Source: Cannabis sativa
Taxonomy: Eukaryota; Streptophyta; Magnoliopsida; Rosales; Cannabaceae
NCBI RefSeq assembly: GCF_029168945.1
Contig: NC_083603.1
Span: forward strand, 37,696,396-37,760,395
Direction of reading: 5' to 3'
Length of the DNA stretch: 64,000 nucleotides
The notes below the pieces were generated by a model. The model saw only the letters and a program-made list of their open reading frames with translations, made no database searches and had not been told where the DNA came from. Every line of letters starts with the position of its first letter. Positions within the stretch are counted from its first letter, which is position 1. Of this stretch, positions 43,551-54,600 are shown one piece after another. The translations under genes and the position numbers were made by a program.

Positions 43551-46500
43551 TGATAATAAAGCTCATTATTTAAAAAGAGTTGTATTTTCTTTTATTCTCT
43601 TTATTTATTCTATTTATTTTAAATATATATTTATTTATTTAAAATTTCCAATTTAGAATGAAAAATTCTAAATATAAATTTTAATTTAATATTTATAAAT
43701 TTTACTTAGATGGATATGAAAATAACATGAATTATTTCCATCTTAGTAATAATTTCCAATAAATATTTAGAAAAAAATATTTAAGTTGTTACAAAATTAA
43801 TTTAAATTAATTTACAACTCAAATTTAATTTTCTATAAATATATATTGCATTTCGAAAAATTAAAGTATATAAGAATACAATTTTCGAAAAATGCATATT
43901 AAAATAAAAAATAAATCCTGGAAAAATTATTCTAATTTAATGTTGGCCCAAAATTAATTAATAAAATTAATTTACAACAAAAAATATAATTTTCCTATTT
44001 AATTAAATATATAAGAAAAATTACAAATATTTAAGTATGATGATGAAAATCAACTTAAATATTAATTTTCTATTTAATTAAATACACTAGAAAAATACTT
44101 CAAGCAAAAATATCACCTATCTAGATTTTCCTTTGACTAATTAATTCTATTTCTAATAATATACTTTAATTCAATTTATTTTAAATTAATCAATAAATGA
44201 AAAAATCATTGATTTAAGTTGATCCAAGAATTAATTAAAATAATTAATTTACAACTTAATCTATTTTTCAAGATAAAATTCGAAATTCTAGCATTTAAGA
44301 AATACAATTTCGAAAATTGATTAATAAAATAAAGAAAAAATATATTTTGAAAATTATTTAAATTTAGTTGAAAAAAATAAATTTCAACTAAAAATAATTT
44401 TCTATTTAATTAAATGTCATGAAAAAGAAATATTTAAGTATGATGATAAAAATCAACTTAGATATTTAATTTTCAAATTAATTAAATGTATTAAATTCAA
44501 GAAATAAATAATTAAGTGTAGAGAAGGCTTAATTATTAATCTCTAGTTTAATACTAGGAAAAAATATATTTAAAATAAATTGTACCAAAATTAATTAATA
44601 AATAATTAATTTCACAATTTATAATATTTTCCTATTTAATATTAGAAATAATAAGTAGTCTAGAAATAACTATCTAGAAAATATCTTATTTGACTAAGTA
44701 TCTTTTCCACAAAATTTGAAAAAATATCTAATTTAAGTTGTACTAGAAAAATCTAGAACTTAAATATTTTCAAATTTAAATTTAATTAAATATCAAAAAT
44801 TAAGTTGTAACCACTTAATTTGAAAATATTCCATTTTAAGTTAATATTTGAAAAGATATTAACTTAAAAAAATATCTAAAGAATCTTAATAACCAATGCC
44901 TAAAATTCCTCAACTTAATTTTGAAATTTTGAATTCAAAAGATATTCCGATTTAAGTTGGTTAGTTGAAGATAACTAAATATCAACTTAAATAGGAATAT
45001 TTAATGAAAAATTTAAATTAAGTTCCAGAAAGAATCTAGATGGTTATAATTCTATATTTAATTAAATACAAGAAAATACATATAGTTTAGCTTAGAATAT
45101 AAAATTCCTTAAACTATATTTTTCTTAAATTAATTTCAAAATAAATGAAATTAATTATGTTGCTAATCAATTTTATTAGGTTAAACTAGTTTAATTAACC
45201 TAGTACGAGTCATTCAAATCGAGCAAATGGGCCTTCACAATTGGGGTGGTTTGTGTGAGGGGTGCTGGGTTCAGTATGTCGTACCCACTTCTATGGCTCC
45301 CAACTCTCACACAAGGCCCAAAAGAGAGGAATTTAACCTTAATAAGAACAACTGTTATTAATTGAATAAGCCCAAAACTAAATGGGCCTAAATAAAATCT
45401 ATCAATGACTATGACATTTTATTTAGCAACATTAACCTATATGCATCTATAATAAAATTAAACACATAGGCTCACACAGACACACTTTGGATGGGTCCTA
45501 TCATGTTGCTAGGTCATACACAGATGAAAGAAGATTGTAAAATTTACCTGTTACAAATTATTAACTTGACCAAGGGAGCCATCAGATCATTAGATCTGGC
45601 AAAAAGTAACCATGGCTATTTGCAATCAAGTAATAATAGGTTTTAAAAACTTACACATAAGCTAAAACACATACTCCTGCAACAAGGTTAGTTGGATAGT
45701 TGGATGTAGGATTTATTTAATTTTAAATTAAATATTTAATTTCGAAAATAATTAATTAAATAAAAAAAATAATTTTTCGAAAAATTTAAAAAAAATTTGA
45801 AAAATTCGAAATTTTTTTTTTTTTTTAAAAAATTAAAATTTAAAATTAAACCTACAATTTTTGAAAAATTAGGTTTCAACCAACCTAAATATCATTTCAA
45901 AAAAAAATTTGCTAACTACTTTTAAATTTTAAATGTTATTTTATAAATAAAAATTAAATAAAAAATTAGAAAAGATAAATAAATATCTTTTTCAAATTTT
46001 AAATTTAATTTAAATAAATAAAATAATAAAATTTAAAAAAAATTAGCAAAATATCTTATATCATTTAAAAATTACATAATTATAAATATCTTATTTTTAA
46101 ATTTAAAATAAGATAAGATATAATCAAATTTTAAAATAAGATAGATTTTTAAGCAAAAAGATAAATACTAATTCTATTCGAATTCAAATTACACTAATAT
46201 CTTGAATTAATTTAAAAAAAATTAAATTAATTCAAAATGATAATTAGAATTGAATTAGGAATAGTAATAGTATATATACAAAACCATACAAAAAATTGGA
46301 AGTTAATTCCATGAAAAAGTATGAAAAATTGAAGAAAAAGGAAAAAATCCGAAACTGTACGGACAGTTCTGCGATCGCAGGAAACTATGAGCACAGCCCC
46401 GATTTTGTCAAATCTTCAAAAAATCATAACTAATTCAAATAAAATCCAAATTGAGTTCTGTAAAAGGCTAACTTGCTTAATTTTTTTCATACTATCCAAT

Positions 46501-46655
46501 AAAAATAATTCCAGAAACGAAATCACAATTATTTTTCACGAAAATTTCACAAACATCAATCAATCATCAAATAACACTCAATACAACATGATACCATCCA
46601 AAGAACATACAAACAATCGTTTTAAAGTCCAAATTTCTTGCAAATAAATCAATTA
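43551..46655 (-). other. AT-rich 5' internal region of the non-autonomous element
   Basis: Roughly 3 kb dominated by A and T with many AATTAAAT-type words and no coding potential. A short GC-richer island at 45225-45330 contains the complementary words TTGTGTGAG and CTCACACAA, followed by GGCCC. 45450-45680 matches 1-230. The 46340-46655 part is the leader next to the primer site. Confidence 0.65.
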
Positions 46656-46674
46656 CCATGGCTCTGATACCAGT
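46656..46674 (-). other. Primer-binding site (initiator tRNA-Met type)
   Basis: The minus strand reads ACTGGTATCAGAGCCATGG immediately after the LTR, containing the canonical TGGTATCAGAGC. Confidence 0.92.
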
Positions 46675-48555
46675 TGTTGGAATTTATTTTACCAGGATCT
46701 TAGATCTACTCACAAGTATGTTTATTAACATCCTAAATATGAACTTTCTAAAACGATAAATTAAACACATATAAAGTTTAAGAAACCTTACATTGGGTGC
46801 AGCGGAATATAATGACTCCTTCCGTTCAGATATCTAGCCCTTGATTCCTTTCTCGTAGCGAGCATTATCAATATCTGAACCTGGATCTCTTTCTCTGAAT
46901 CTTTGATGCTGAATCTCCTTTGCTGATGATCTTTCTTCACGATCTTCCTCACTATGATTGAGGTATCACTTGATGTGTGTGGGCACTACTCTAATCACTA
47001 AGAGAGGTTCGAAATATTGAGGAAGAAAAGAGAGAGAGAGTGGCGGCTAGAGAAGAGAGTGGAGGCTCAGGTTTTTCTGATTCAGAAAGTGTAATTTTCC
47101 TGAAGCCTTCACTATCTATTTATAGCATTCCTCTAGGGCTTGATTTGAATTATATGGCATTAAAATAATAAAAAAAATCATTTAAAAAAGATGACATAAG
47201 TGGCCGGCCCTAGGCTAGGTGGACTGGGCCTTATTTTTGCAATTTTGCAATTTTACCACTTTTGTATCTGATTTTCTCAAAAATGCCAATTTCCTAATTC
47301 AATCATTTAAATGCCAATTCTAACTATTTAATAACTATAAATAATTATTAAATAATATTGTCATTTATCATATTTATTAATTGAACCATACAAAGTATCA
47401 TAATTAACAAATATGCCCCTATAAACTCTTTCTTTACAATTTCGCCCTTACTTAGTGAAAATTTCACAAATAGACATAGTCTAATTCGTGAATTATAATT
47501 GATTAATCAAAACCAATTACATGAGTCTTACAAGCAATATTATCTCAACTAGTGGGGGGACCATGGGTCTATATAACCGAGCTTCCAATAAGTAGATCAA
47601 GAATTTAACACTAAAATTCACTAACTTATTAATTCTTCGTTGAATCCACGCATAGAACTTAGAATTGCACTCTCAGTATATAGAATGCTCTATATGTTCC
47701 ACCATATAGACACATCATTAGTTATCCATTGTTATAATCCTAATTTGATCAATGATCCTCTATATGAATGATCTACACTGTAAAGGGATTAAATTACCGT
47801 TACACCCTACAATGTATTTATTCCTTAAAACACTTGACCCCGTATAAATGATATTTCAGCTAATGTGAAATGAGTACTCCACCATTTATGTTCGTTTGGT
47901 CAAGCTCGAAGGAGATCATCCTTTGCTTACTATTCGCCAGATAGAAGCTATAGATTCCATGTTTATGCTAGCGCTCCCACTCAATTGCACTACCGTGTTC
48001 CCAAAATGTACGTATCACCCTGACCTAAAAGTAGGCTTAACTAACAAATCAAAGAACACGAATAGCCTTTCAAGATTGAGCCTAATCATATCAGGATTAA
48101 GATCATTTGATCTAGGATCAACTAGGCGATATTGACTTGAATAGATATTACGGTAAGTTTAATAAATCTAAGTCAAAGTTCAATATCGGTCCCTTCCGAT
48201 GCATACTCCATGCATCCAACCTGAGCTTTACTTTAACCAATGCTCTGGAAAGAACATAGTATTTCTCCAAATACAAGTAAACTCTTGTTGTAGATTATCA
48301 TATCAGTAAAACCCTATGTCTGATAAATCTAGGAAACTTTATTCACATAGTCATGTTTACTTTCCAATGTGTTGACGACACAATAAACAGGATCAAGTAT
48401 GTGAAAAGGGTTTCAGATGAATTTATACATTATGTACATATAATCATGAAATAAATCATGTGAACCATGCAACATTAAATGTTATTTCTGATCTATATTA
48501 ATAAGTAAATCTGATTATATTGAAATGAGTTTTATTTAGGGCATAAAACCCAACA
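46675..48555 (-). repeat. 5' LTR of full-length copia-type element
   Basis: TGTTGGAATTTATTTTACC...AAAACCCAACA. TATA box TATAAATA at 47124-47117 would start leftward transcription of the element. It differs from the 3' LTR at a handful of sites, such as TTTCTCGTAGCGAGC here against TTTCTGTAGCAGAGC there. Confidence 0.95.
47117..47124 (-). promoter_or_regulatory. TATA box of copia 5' LTR
   Basis: TATAAATA on the minus strand, the likely promoter of the full-length non-autonomous element. Confidence 0.6.
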
Positions 48556-50808
48556 GGACCTGCCGCAGAGAAGTCCTCTCATCTTGAAGACGATCAACCT
48601 CAGTAGATAAGGACTCGATGGTTTCCTTAAAGCGATCAACAACGTTGAGGTCCTTTGTCAGCACGGTGACCTTCTTCTCAGCAGCAATAAGCTTCTTGTT
48701 GGCTTTACCCAACTCATGGCGAACAGCTGCAGTCTCCGCCCTGGCCTCCTCAGCTTCCTTCTTCGCCAAGTCTGCCTCCGCCCTCTAGGTGTCGGACAGA
48801 GCCGTACTCTTGGAAGTAGTAGATTTACCCTGGGAGTAGGTATAAGCAAACTTCAAACTGGCCTACATAAATGAAAAATTCAGTATAAGAAGCTAAGTAT
48901 GAAAAGCTAAAAGGGAAGTGTCGAAAAGAAAAGACTAACCCTGGTAAGCTCCTTCAAGACTCCACCCACCAACACATCCCGGGATGAGTCATCAGCACCA
49001 GCCAGCTGCTCACCGACCTCAGGAACCAGCCGGTTCATGTAATGAGCCATCACCTCCCTGCCCTTCTTGACCTCAGGCAGCATGGGCATTTGTGGAGTTG
49101 GTGCTTGCTCCTGTTCAAGAATCCTCCTGACTAGGTCGGACCCAGATGTTGGTGGCCCAGACTCCTTAGACTTGGCAGATATGGGAGTGGAAGGATTTGC
49201 AGTGGTCAGCTCCTCAGAAAGATCAATGACTTCTCCAGAAGGCCTCTTCTCTGAAGACCCCTCTCCGGCCTTGGACTTCTTGGCTGGAGGAGAAGCACTA
49301 GAGTCTCCGCTCATCCTCTTCCTTAAGGCGTCCATCATCTGCCGAGACATGTCTTCATAGAGCAAAAATAGCATGGTTAGCAAAAACTAACAAAAAATAC
49401 AAAGTATGAAAGTCAAGAAGCTAAAAAGAAGTAAATCGTAGAGCGACTGTCCTTCCAGAAAGTCAGAGGTCCATCATCACCTGACATCGACTTTATCTCA
49501 GCCATAACGGCCTTCCCTTTTCCAGCATAGGGATGGGATGACCGAACAGGTGAAATGGGCTCCCTTATGCGAATGCTGTGTTCCAGGGGCCTGGGCGTGG
49601 CCGAGAGTTTCTTCTTCCTCCTCAAAGGAGCCACCTGCTCAGCCTCAGCCTTAGCCTCAGCCTCGGCCTCATCTTCAGGATTCATGGACTCCTGAGCATA
49701 CTTCTCTGCCCGAGCATCTCCCTTCAACTTAGCCTCTCGCTTAAGTTGAATCAACTAATTCTCCTTATGAGCTCGTTCAGGCTGAGCAGCAGCAAATTTC
49801 CTCTTCTTCCCCGTCACAGACTTAGAAGAAAAGTCCTCTGGGTAGAGCCCGTATTGCACCAGATTTGCATTAGAGGTCAACTGGATAATATCCCTGTCTT
49901 CTGTCGGCAACCGGGCAAGCTTCTGAGCCCTATCCCTAAGAGTAAGGGTGAGGGGAGGAGGGTCATATGTCGAAATCTGCTGAAACCGAGTAAGGGATCC
50001 TTCACCATGAAGTACTCATCAACAAAATGCCCTATTTTGCTGATGGCCTTGTTGTCCGTCCCGCTCAACCACTTGAAGCCTGGCTGAGAGAAATAAAAAT
50101 ACCCCGACCTGCCTTGCTTGGGGATAGACTTCAGGTCGAAGAACCAAGCGACCTCGTGGGGAGAAGGAGAGCCCCATCCCTGGGAAGCGTAGAGGACGAA
50201 GAGAGCGGACAAATACTTAATGCCCTTGGGAGTAATCTCGGACGGGCAGAGGCGCACATCCCAGAAGTACTTGTGCAAGGGCATTGGCGCCTCTTGCTGG
50301 TCGTGAGCCCCCGACCAGGCGCACATCCCCTTATCAGGGTTTGAGGCGCGATTGTTGTGGGCGGGAATGAAGTAGTCCAGCTCGCCCAGGTACCCGTCCT
50401 GGTCGAGAGTGCGGAGGCGTGCCTCCGAAATCTTTGACGGAGGACTCACCCATCTGGCACCCAAGGCACCCTACCTCCTATGAGGAATCGCCTCAGCAAG
50501 CTCCTCGTTGACGTAGTCGACCCCCGCAACCAAGACGTCCCTGTCGGCATCAACTGGTTGCCCAGCCTCATTGTACTCCCCATAGTTAGGGGGTTCAATC
50601 TCCTCCTCTCCCTCAGCAGCGAGAGGGCTGCCCGGACGCGCCTCGTCCAGTTCCTCAATCCCGATAGGACTTCAGCAGCATCCCCCTCACGGTCCTCCTT
50701 CATTGGGACCGCCAACTCCTCTTCGGTGTCGGGCAGGGTGGTAAGCCGAGCCACTCAGGGATCAGAAGCGTCAGCCAGACGCGTAGTTTTCTTCGTACGA
50801 GCCATCAT

Positions 50809-51030
50809 TCTATGGCTGGGTATGGAATCAGTAGAAGGATTAGCACGAAGACGAGGGTGGACTTCCTGCAGAAGTTGAAGCAGTTCCTAGTCGAGTTGAT
50901 GCTCGGGCTTCCAAGACTCACCAGGGTTCATCTACAAAAGACAACACGCAAGATGAGTGTTGGACGGAGTATCAAGCAAAAAAACAAGCAAATATCCCGA
51001 CCAGGAGTACCCAACAGATTAAAAGAACGA
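50809..51030. other. Upstream part of the Tat antisense gene, truncated
   Basis: On the minus strand this is the 5' untranslated side of the antisense gene. No TATA box comparable to 29104-29111 is reached before the sequence turns into a different AT-rich repeat at about 51030, so the promoter seems to be lost. Confidence 0.5.
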
Positions 51031-51634
51031 TCATAGATAGATATATAGACTAGTTTACTATACCGCGCTTCGCGTAGTAATATAATTATTCTAAAAAAAA
51101 TAATTAGCGTGTCGTGTTTCAATAACCTGTTAAAATTTTATACATATTTATTTAAAATACTAAAAATAATGTTAAAATTATTTCATTTGATAAATTAATA
51201 ATAAAATAAAATTCTTCCTATATAAAATATAATTAGTTTAAATTTGGATTAATAGTTTGGGCATTTTACAGTTGATGCCCTTTTTCACCATTTTTTTACT
51301 TTTTTGTCAATACTCGGTTTTTTAAACTTTTTTACATTTTCAATTTTAGTTTTTCAAAAGTTTCATAATTACAATTTGACCTTTTAGCATGCATATGTCA
51401 TGTTTTATGCATTTGTACACGCCAACTTTTCATAACTTCCATTTTCTTTTTTTTTTTTAATTTTTTTTATTCTCTGCTTCTCTTTCCTATCTTCTTCAAC
51501 CTCTCTATCACACGATCACCCACTCCAAGCCCTAACCCACGTTTTCCTCAACCTCCCTTCTATGCCGATATCCCCATTTTTCTCGATTGTATCTGTAAGT
51601 TCTTTCGCCCCCATTGTGTTCTTTTCTTATATAA
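51031..51634. other. Junction region and 5' flank of the Ulp1-type gene
   Basis: About 600 bases. 51048-51075 has GACTAGTTTACTATACCGCGCTTCGCG, with a small CGC/GCG hairpin similar in layout to 30306-30345. The rest is AT-rich, then T-rich from 51285. A CT-rich stretch at 51470-51530 may be the 5' leader of the gene starting at 51635. The left end of the MULE is probably around 51240-51260 but I could not find a terminal inverted repeat. Confidence 0.5.
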
Positions 51635-54600
51635 ATGGCAACCACTAGGAGTGGTTCGAAGTCCCCATCTCCAGCTAAGAAAAATACTAAAATTTCTACG
51701 AAACCTCCAATAACTATTTCATCTAAAGTCGATCCTAAGATGGGGTTGAAGCGTATTGCTAAGAAAGTAATGGGTGATGTTCTAGAGCCATCTGGTATTA
51801 AGAAAAGACCCATTCCAGATAAGGTCGAGACTCGTAAGGCTAAGAGAGCAAAACATTTATAGTCTGCAAAGGATGTAAGTTTGGTGTTGTTGTTTTTTGA
51901 TTTTTGTTTAGTTTTTTTCTGGTTGTTTTATTTTTTCGTATTACATTTGATGATTTAATTTTTTTCCCCTTCTTGTTCTAGGTTATATCAGATTCTGATT
52001 TTGAGGATGAAGTGCATGATGGGGGAGAAAAGCCTAAAACTAAATCCAAGGTATTTTTTAACTTGATTTGTATCATTTTATTGAGTTCATTTTTACAGCA
52101 TATATTTGTTTTTTTGTCAATGATTTATTCATTTATCATCACTGTTGTATGTTTTGTATCATTCTTTTTGTATTTCTTTTATGAATTTTTGTCAATGTTA
52201 TTTTCGTGTTGTTATTAAGTTGTTGTTTGATTGTTTTTATATTACACAGTTCAACGCATATTTGGTTTTACAAGGATTTACGACATTTTTCTCAATGGTT
52301 GTTTATCTATTTATTTTTAGTTTTTTTTTTGGTTGTTTAACATAATTTCAGGGTTGACAACTATTTTTAAATTTTCATTTTTTTAGAAGTTGTTACAGTG
52401 TTGTTACTATATTTCTTCGAAGTTGTTTATCTTTTAGGCTTAGCATACTGGACTTGTTCTATTAATGTTGTTTTTAGGTTATGTTTTGTTTGTTTCCTCG
52501 TTGCTTATTTTTAGATTTGCCTTGTACTTATTGTTTGCATTATATTTTTTTTAGTTGTTCAAATTTGTTGCTTATGTTTTATTTATTTTTCTATTTTTCA
52601 GGTCCATGTTAAGAGCTCAGAGAAGTTTGAAGACTTTGACTTACCCAAAAAAAAAAAATCCTCCTAAGGTGTCCTTTTTTTTTGTCTTATTTTTATTAGT
52701 ACTTTTATGTTTCTGGTTTTAGTCTTTCATTCTTTTTTCTCATGTTTTTTGTTTCAACTGCTATAGGAATGGGATTACATATATGATCAGAAGAATCTGT
52801 TTATTGCAAAAGTCGTTTCCACTGCTACATTCCAGGTTATACAAAATATTAAGTCTTGCCTTTCCCCTGAACAACTTGAAAATTTTTCCAAAATCTGTTT
52901 TGGACATTTCCTTAAGCATCCTGAGTTTAAAGTTCAACCGCAAGTTTTTCATGGGTTGTTGCGGGAGGTTCAACAACCTAATGATGCTGAATTGTGGGTT
53001 ATGATACGTGGTGTTAGGATTAGGTTTAGCATTGAGGAGTTTGCATTGATAACTAGTTTAGATTGTGAAGGTGATTGTAGTGTGTTATATTTTAAGCAAG
53101 ACGTTAATAGTCTTTGTGAGAAATATTGGCCAACTTCATCCTCTATTACTAAAGAATCTGTTAGGAAATGTTTTACCACCAAGTGGTGGGGTGATTCTGA
53201 TGAGGATGACGTTAAGTTGGCAGTTTTGTATTTTGTAGAATGGTTTTTGCTTAGTGGTACTAAGCATAAAAATGTACCTAGGTCTATTTTAGATGTTGTA
53301 GACAGTGGGAGGTACGATGAATTTGCTTGGGGACGGAGTTCTTTTGAATTGACTGTTTCATCCTTGAAGTGTAAGCTTGACAGTTGGGTTGAAAGTGTTA
53401 GAAAAGCAAGGACTTCACGGAATAGGCCGAGTGTTTTTTTCGCTTTGATTGGTTGTCCTCATGTTTTTCAACTTTGGTTTTATGAGTGTTGTAAGTACAT
53501 GAAAGGTAAGTATTGCAAAAGGAAAATTCTCGTATTCCAATGATTACTCAGTGGACATGTAACAGTCCGCCGACTTTCAAAGTTTTGAAGACTACTATTT
53601 TTGATGTTTCCAAAGACAAGGTATATCTGTTTGTTGTTTTTTAGTTTTTTAGTAGTTGTTTTTTTATTATTATTAAACTTTATTGTTGAAATTTTCATTT
53701 TCTTGTTTGTCATCAGCTGGAACTATCAAATATGAGACCCACTGCTGCTGAGTTCAAAGCTTTGAAATTGAGCAGTTTCAAGTTTGACACTGATTACAAT
53801 TCTTACAGGAGTATTCCTGCTCCGGAAGAGCCTTATGCAGTTGAGAGTGACATTTCTGTCAAGCTTGATGCTTTTTCTGAGAAATTTGATGGTTTGCAGG
53901 TGAAGATTGATTTGCTGCATACTTCCCAACAAAAGATTTCTTCTGATTTGGTTGAGTTGAAAGAGTTTGTGTCTGCACAGTTTCTTTCTTTTGATGCTCA
54001 GATTACTTCAATGCAGACATAGTTTTCTACTGTTTTTGCCGATTCTTATGCTAAGGTATGTTAGTTTTTCAATGGTTGTGTTTTAGTTTATTTTATGTTG
54101 TTTTATACTCATTTAAATTATATTTTTAAAACAGGACAAAGTGAGTGACTCTTCCAATGATGATGGTGGAAGTGATAATGAAGAAGACATAGATTTAGAT
54201 GAATTTGAAGAAACAGATGACAATGAAGAAGAAAATGTTGCAGGTGATGAAGAAGAGGAGGGTAGTGAAGGAGAAGAGAAGGATGGCGAAGCTGATGAAA
54301 ATTCTGAGTCCCAAGAAAAAGATGATAAGGGCAGTGATGATGAATGCATTGATAGTGAGAAGAAGGTAGATAATTAGACAATGTAACTGGGTTTTAGTTA
54401 CTTTGTGTGTTTTATTTTGTTGTAAGTCCATTTAGGTAATGGATTTGTAATTTTATGTTGTTGTTATGTCCTTTCTTATTATGTAGTTTTTTTTTTCTGT
54501 TTTAATTTGCAACTAATATTCAGACTATTTATTTGTATTTCTTATGTTATTTTGATGGCTATGTTTATAGATTATGGTGTTTGCAATTATTGTTGGTCTT

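Larger units (their letters stand above)
38489..48555 (-). mobile_element. Full-length non-autonomous copia-type element
   Basis: 10,067 bases with LTRs of 1,884 and 1,881 bases. The 5' LTR is at 46675-48555, primer site 46656-46674, internal region 40373-46655, polypurine tract 40373-40387, 3' LTR 38489-40372. It is flanked by GGACC (38484-38488 and 48556-48560). No open pol frame remains, so it would depend on another element's proteins. The LTRs are nearly identical, implying recent movement; the few differences I noted are mostly at CAG/CTG sites. The internal region combines decayed copia pol (40373-about 43550) with about 3 kb of AT-rich filler. Confidence 0.93.
38149..50808 (-). pseudogene. 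Antisense extra gene of Tat element (coiled-coil protein of unknown function), split by a copia insertion
   Basis: ATG at 50808 or 50805 (MARTKK), stop TGA at 38151-38149, with 38489-48560 occupied by a nested copia element plus one target copy. The N-terminal part (50464-49877) has [55 protein letters not shown] and [14 protein letters not shown] charged alanine/glutamate region follows (49754-49413), then a Ser/Lys-rich part (MSRQMMDALRKRMSG, 49350 down), then a long coiled coil (KKEAEEARAETAAVRHELGK, 48769-48560). The C-terminus after the insertion reads LGDAKDMYLEYCAAQVAYGG. A GT-AG intron fits 48939-48863, and another is likely near 49440-49350. A TAG at 48787-48785 fits CAG-to-TAG. Extra antisense genes between integrase and 3' LTR are known in Tat elements; their function is unknown. 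Confidence 0.8.
30703..51030 (+). mobile_element. Tat-type Ty3/gypsy element, 3' truncated, carrying a nested copia
   Basis: Plus-strand element with 5' LTR 30703-31357, primer site 31358, gag, AP, RT, RNase H, second RNase H and integrase (31407-37420), 28-bp repeats (37425-37613) and an antisense gene (38149-50808). A 10-kb copia-type element with duplication GGACC sits in the antisense gene. Without it the element would be about 10.3 kb. The promoter of the antisense gene, the polypurine tract and the 3' LTR are missing beyond about 51030. All coding regions have stops or frame changes. It lies head-to-head with the minus-strand Tat element ending at 28747. Confidence 0.88.

Noticed and set aside
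46387..46647. 86-codon plus-strand frame in the copia leader
   Set aside because: Antisense to the element, AT-rich, no recognisable motif, and not present in the sister leader at 1-1675.
30698..51040. Target-site duplication for the plus-strand Tat element
   Set aside because: CATTT precedes the 5' LTR, but the 3' LTR is missing, so nothing can be paired.
52012..52345. Phe-rich hydrophobic frames resembling membrane segments
   Set aside because: They fall in T-rich introns of the Ulp1-type gene; the hydrophobicity is a T-run effect.
54113..54431. Minus-strand Ser/Pro/Leu-rich frames
   Set aside because: Shadow of the acidic GAA/GAT-rich exon on the plus strand.
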